Shown in pieces: positions 61,790 through 64,000 of a stretch of 64,000 nt of DNA. Source of the DNA: Mariannaea sp. PMI_226 (taxonomy: Eukaryota > Ascomycota > Sordariomycetes > Hypocreales > Nectriaceae). A program made the translations under genes and the position numbers. Within the stretch, counting starts at the first letter, position 1, and every line of letters starts with the position of its first letter. The DNA is taken from positions 186,001 to 250,000 of the forward strand of contig JANFOG010000005.1 of NCBI GenBank assembly GCA_024336345.1. Direction: 5' to 3'. The notes under the pieces are model-generated. The model ran no database searches, was not told the DNA's origin, and saw only the letters and a program-made list of their open reading frames with translations.

Positions 61790-64000
61790 GGCCACAGGGC
61801 CAGATGGACAGGATGGCTCTCACTTCTCCACGTCGAATCGTCTACTATCGCACTATGTGGCAGTCTGTCAAAATGCGAATAATTGCGCGCGAAGTGGTGA
61901 TAACGATGGGTTTGGGCAATGACAGTGGCAAACGGCGAAGAGAGCGTGTGGATGTTGATGGAACGAGCGCTTTTGTCGTCGAGGATGGATACCACGACGA
62001 CCGACCGGGGGAGTTCGATTAGAGGATTCGCGGTGGTGAAGAAGGTGAAAGGCCAAGAAGCGTCGCAAGATGAATCGCAGACTGAATCTAGAGTCTGGCT
62101 TAGCAATGAAATGATGGCGAGTGCAATAAAAGCGAGGGCGATGGAAGGACAAGGGTGCGTTGCGAGCGTGCGGAGCGTGGTGATTTAGGTCTTTTCGGAA
62201 GATGGAGGGCCAGGATGCCAATGGACCAGGGCGGCGGGTGCGCGGCTGCTTCGTACACGTTTAGTCTGGGCGCTGGTCGTTGCCGTGTCTCGAGGGCCAG
62301 GGCGATGACAGTGGGCGGACAAGGTAAGATCGGCAAGAAACGGGGTCAGTTGGCGACGAAAGTCAGGACGGTGGACCGGGAATTCGGCAGTGGGAGAGTG
62401 GCCGGATATGCTTTGATCATTCAAGAGTTGGCGTGAGAAAGGTGGTGTTGTGGCTGTCGGGGTTTTTGGTTTGGTTCTTGGCCTTTGGTCTTTGGGTGAG
62501 TTTTTCCCCAGCAGCAAGTCGATGGAGCATCGGACAACGGCACGTCAGGGAATACCTTAACGTCGAGAAGGAAGTGGAGTGGAGGTCAAAGGGGGAGGCG
62601 AGGAGAGTTTAGGCGGTTTCCCGCCTACAATTGCCCCCCAACCCTCCTAACCTTATGGCTGCAAGGCCTAGAACTATGGAAGGCATCGGTACAACTCCGT
62701 GGCTCGTACAGATTTACATGGGTAAGTTTAGGTTGGTAGCCTGCTAAGGCATGGTACCTATTAATGGTACAGCACCACCACCTCCTACCTCCCTACGCAT
62801 GTGCATTTGAGGCTCGTCCCGCGATCCATCACAGCCCGTTTATCCGCCTGTTGCTGTGATGATGAGATGGCGAGAAGAACGTTAGGACTGGAAGCAGAGA
62901 CTGAGGTGCAAATTATGAATACATGCGGGATGAATTGTGTGAAATGGCTTCAATTCGATACCAACTAAAGCCATTACAGCATCCGAGTTCTCTTTCTTCT
63001 CAGATACGAATGGATGTCTACGAAACTACGAGATCAAATTGCCTTGGGTACAGTAATTTGTAGGTAGGTAGGTAGGTAGGTATGGATAGTTGGCGTCTAG
63101 GGGAAATTAGAGTGCAGTGTTTTACAGACAAGTAAGTACCTAGGTACAGTAATTACGAATGGAATCAATTAATTGATTGATTGATTGATTGATTGATCAA
63201 TACGGAGTAGATAAGTAGGTAAAATACCTAGCCTAACTTGCTTTAAAGCCCGCAATGACAAATATTTGACGATTTTGGCTTCTTCCCCCAATGCTTCTCT
63301 GCCGTTTCTCCGTCTCAGCAATCTCAGAATTCTCAGAATGTCAGAGTGTCAGAGTCTTAGAGTCTTAGAGTGCCCCAGCCCGGAACTAGGTAGCCGTAGT
63401 GCGTCACACATAACGTGGTCGCAACTGCACCGAACGGCAAACACGGCTTCCCTCTTTGGCTGGTGGCTTTTTGTTCAGCCAACTATTACCTAAAGTACCG
63501 CTGTACCTACAGTAGGAGGCAGTTAAGCTAGCAAACTTAAGTACCACTTGGACAGATGTACATACTGAACCGAGGAAGGCAGGTACGTTGCCACCAATGA
63601 TGCGATTGTGAATAATTCGCATCTTGGCCAAACTACGTCCTAAATATCACTCAGTCAATGGCTTGACGAGGGGAGATAAGAGAGAAAAGCAGGACTTGTC
63701 AAGAACAAAAAAACCATGATGGCAAAAGAGCTGGAGACAGATATTCAGATGTCCAATGCACAAGGCCCACGAAGATAACGCATCGAAGCCAGGAATCTGC
63801 CGAGACCCGAAAGGCCCCCATGTAGATCATTGTACGATGGACTAATAATACTCTTTCTCTCCATCCTGCTTGACCATCAGCAAATGACCATCTGAGCATG
63901 AGCATATACTCTAGGTAGTTTTATACAGGCCTGCCCAACGGCACACACAAGCAGAATAACTGTTTCCAGGCGCAATCAATCTTTCGCTTTCTAGCCATGG
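61790..64000. other. Intergenic region to window end, with short tandem repeats
   Basis: This is the upstream region of the OPT gene, then noncoding sequence. It contains a GTAG tetranucleotide run near 63058-63081, a GATT run at 63172-63197, TACCTAGGTAC-type palindromes near 63135 and AGAGTCTTAG repeats near 63345-63372. No supported ORF was found; an ATG at the extreme right edge (63997) cannot be judged. Confidence 0.5.
63172..63197. repeat. GATT tetranucleotide repeat
   Basis: About six tandem GATT units are followed by GATCAATACGG, in noncoding sequence. Confidence 0.85.

Noticed and set aside
62000..62520. Basic Arg/His/Pro-rich minus-strand frames upstream of the OPT gene
   Set aside because: The composition is typical of chance frames in GC-skewed promoter DNA, with no conserved motif.

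Overview
The window reads as a filamentous ascomycete nuclear genome, most likely a Sordariomycete. Genes are separated by long, simple-sequence-rich spacers. Introns are few, short and GT-AG. Proteins match filamentous-fungal families: CFEM, DUF2985, fungal CNT and OPT transporters, SAPS and NRPS. AGGTACCT-type palindromes recur in the spacers. Species cannot be fixed from the sequence. Exon-intron models were assembled by hand from reading frames and splice motifs.

Layout. 0-4.2 kb: a secreted/anchored CFEM protein (+) facing a DUF2985 membrane protein (-). 4.2-9.6 kb: an accessory-looking stretch with a short, Vps4-like AAA ATPase (+) that has a substituted Walker B, then a tandem hairpin repeat. 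9.6-11.7 kb: a concentrative nucleoside transporter (-). 11.7-16.8 kb: a gene-free, low-complexity spacer. 16.8-26.4 kb: VPS13 (-). 27.9-30.2 kb: a mitochondrial-type DUF3429 protein and a frameshifted NTF2/SnoaL-like gene (both +). 30.6-37.4 kb: a divergent pair, STU2/XMAP215 (-) and the spliceosome-disassembly G-patch protein NTR1/TFIP11 (+). 37.4-39.8 kb: an AT-rich island and a promoter region. 39.8-44.0 kb: a SAPS-family phosphatase regulatory subunit (+) with a puzzling 3' end. 44-50 kb: a gene-poor spacer. 50.0-58.5 kb: a 2803-residue NRPS-like megasynthase (+). 59.0-61.8 kb: an oligopeptide (OPT) transporter (-). 61.8-64.0 kb: a repeat-containing spacer.

Most genes are conserved housekeeping genes: lipid transfer, microtubules, splicing and PP2A-like phosphatase regulation. 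The unusual part is accessory. The NRPS-like gene is an intact reading frame that keeps the fold of carrier, epimerisation/condensation and adenylation domains. Nearly every catalytic signature I can read is substituted: carrier serines, condensation histidines, and adenylation core motifs A3, A4, A5 and A7. It looks like a pseudo-enzyme megasynthase. The Vps4-like ATPase is similar in kind: it lacks the N-terminal MIT domain and carries Glu-Lys where Vps4 has the Walker B Asp-Glu. It resembles a natural dominant-negative ESCRT ATPase. Whether either is expressed cannot be read from the DNA.
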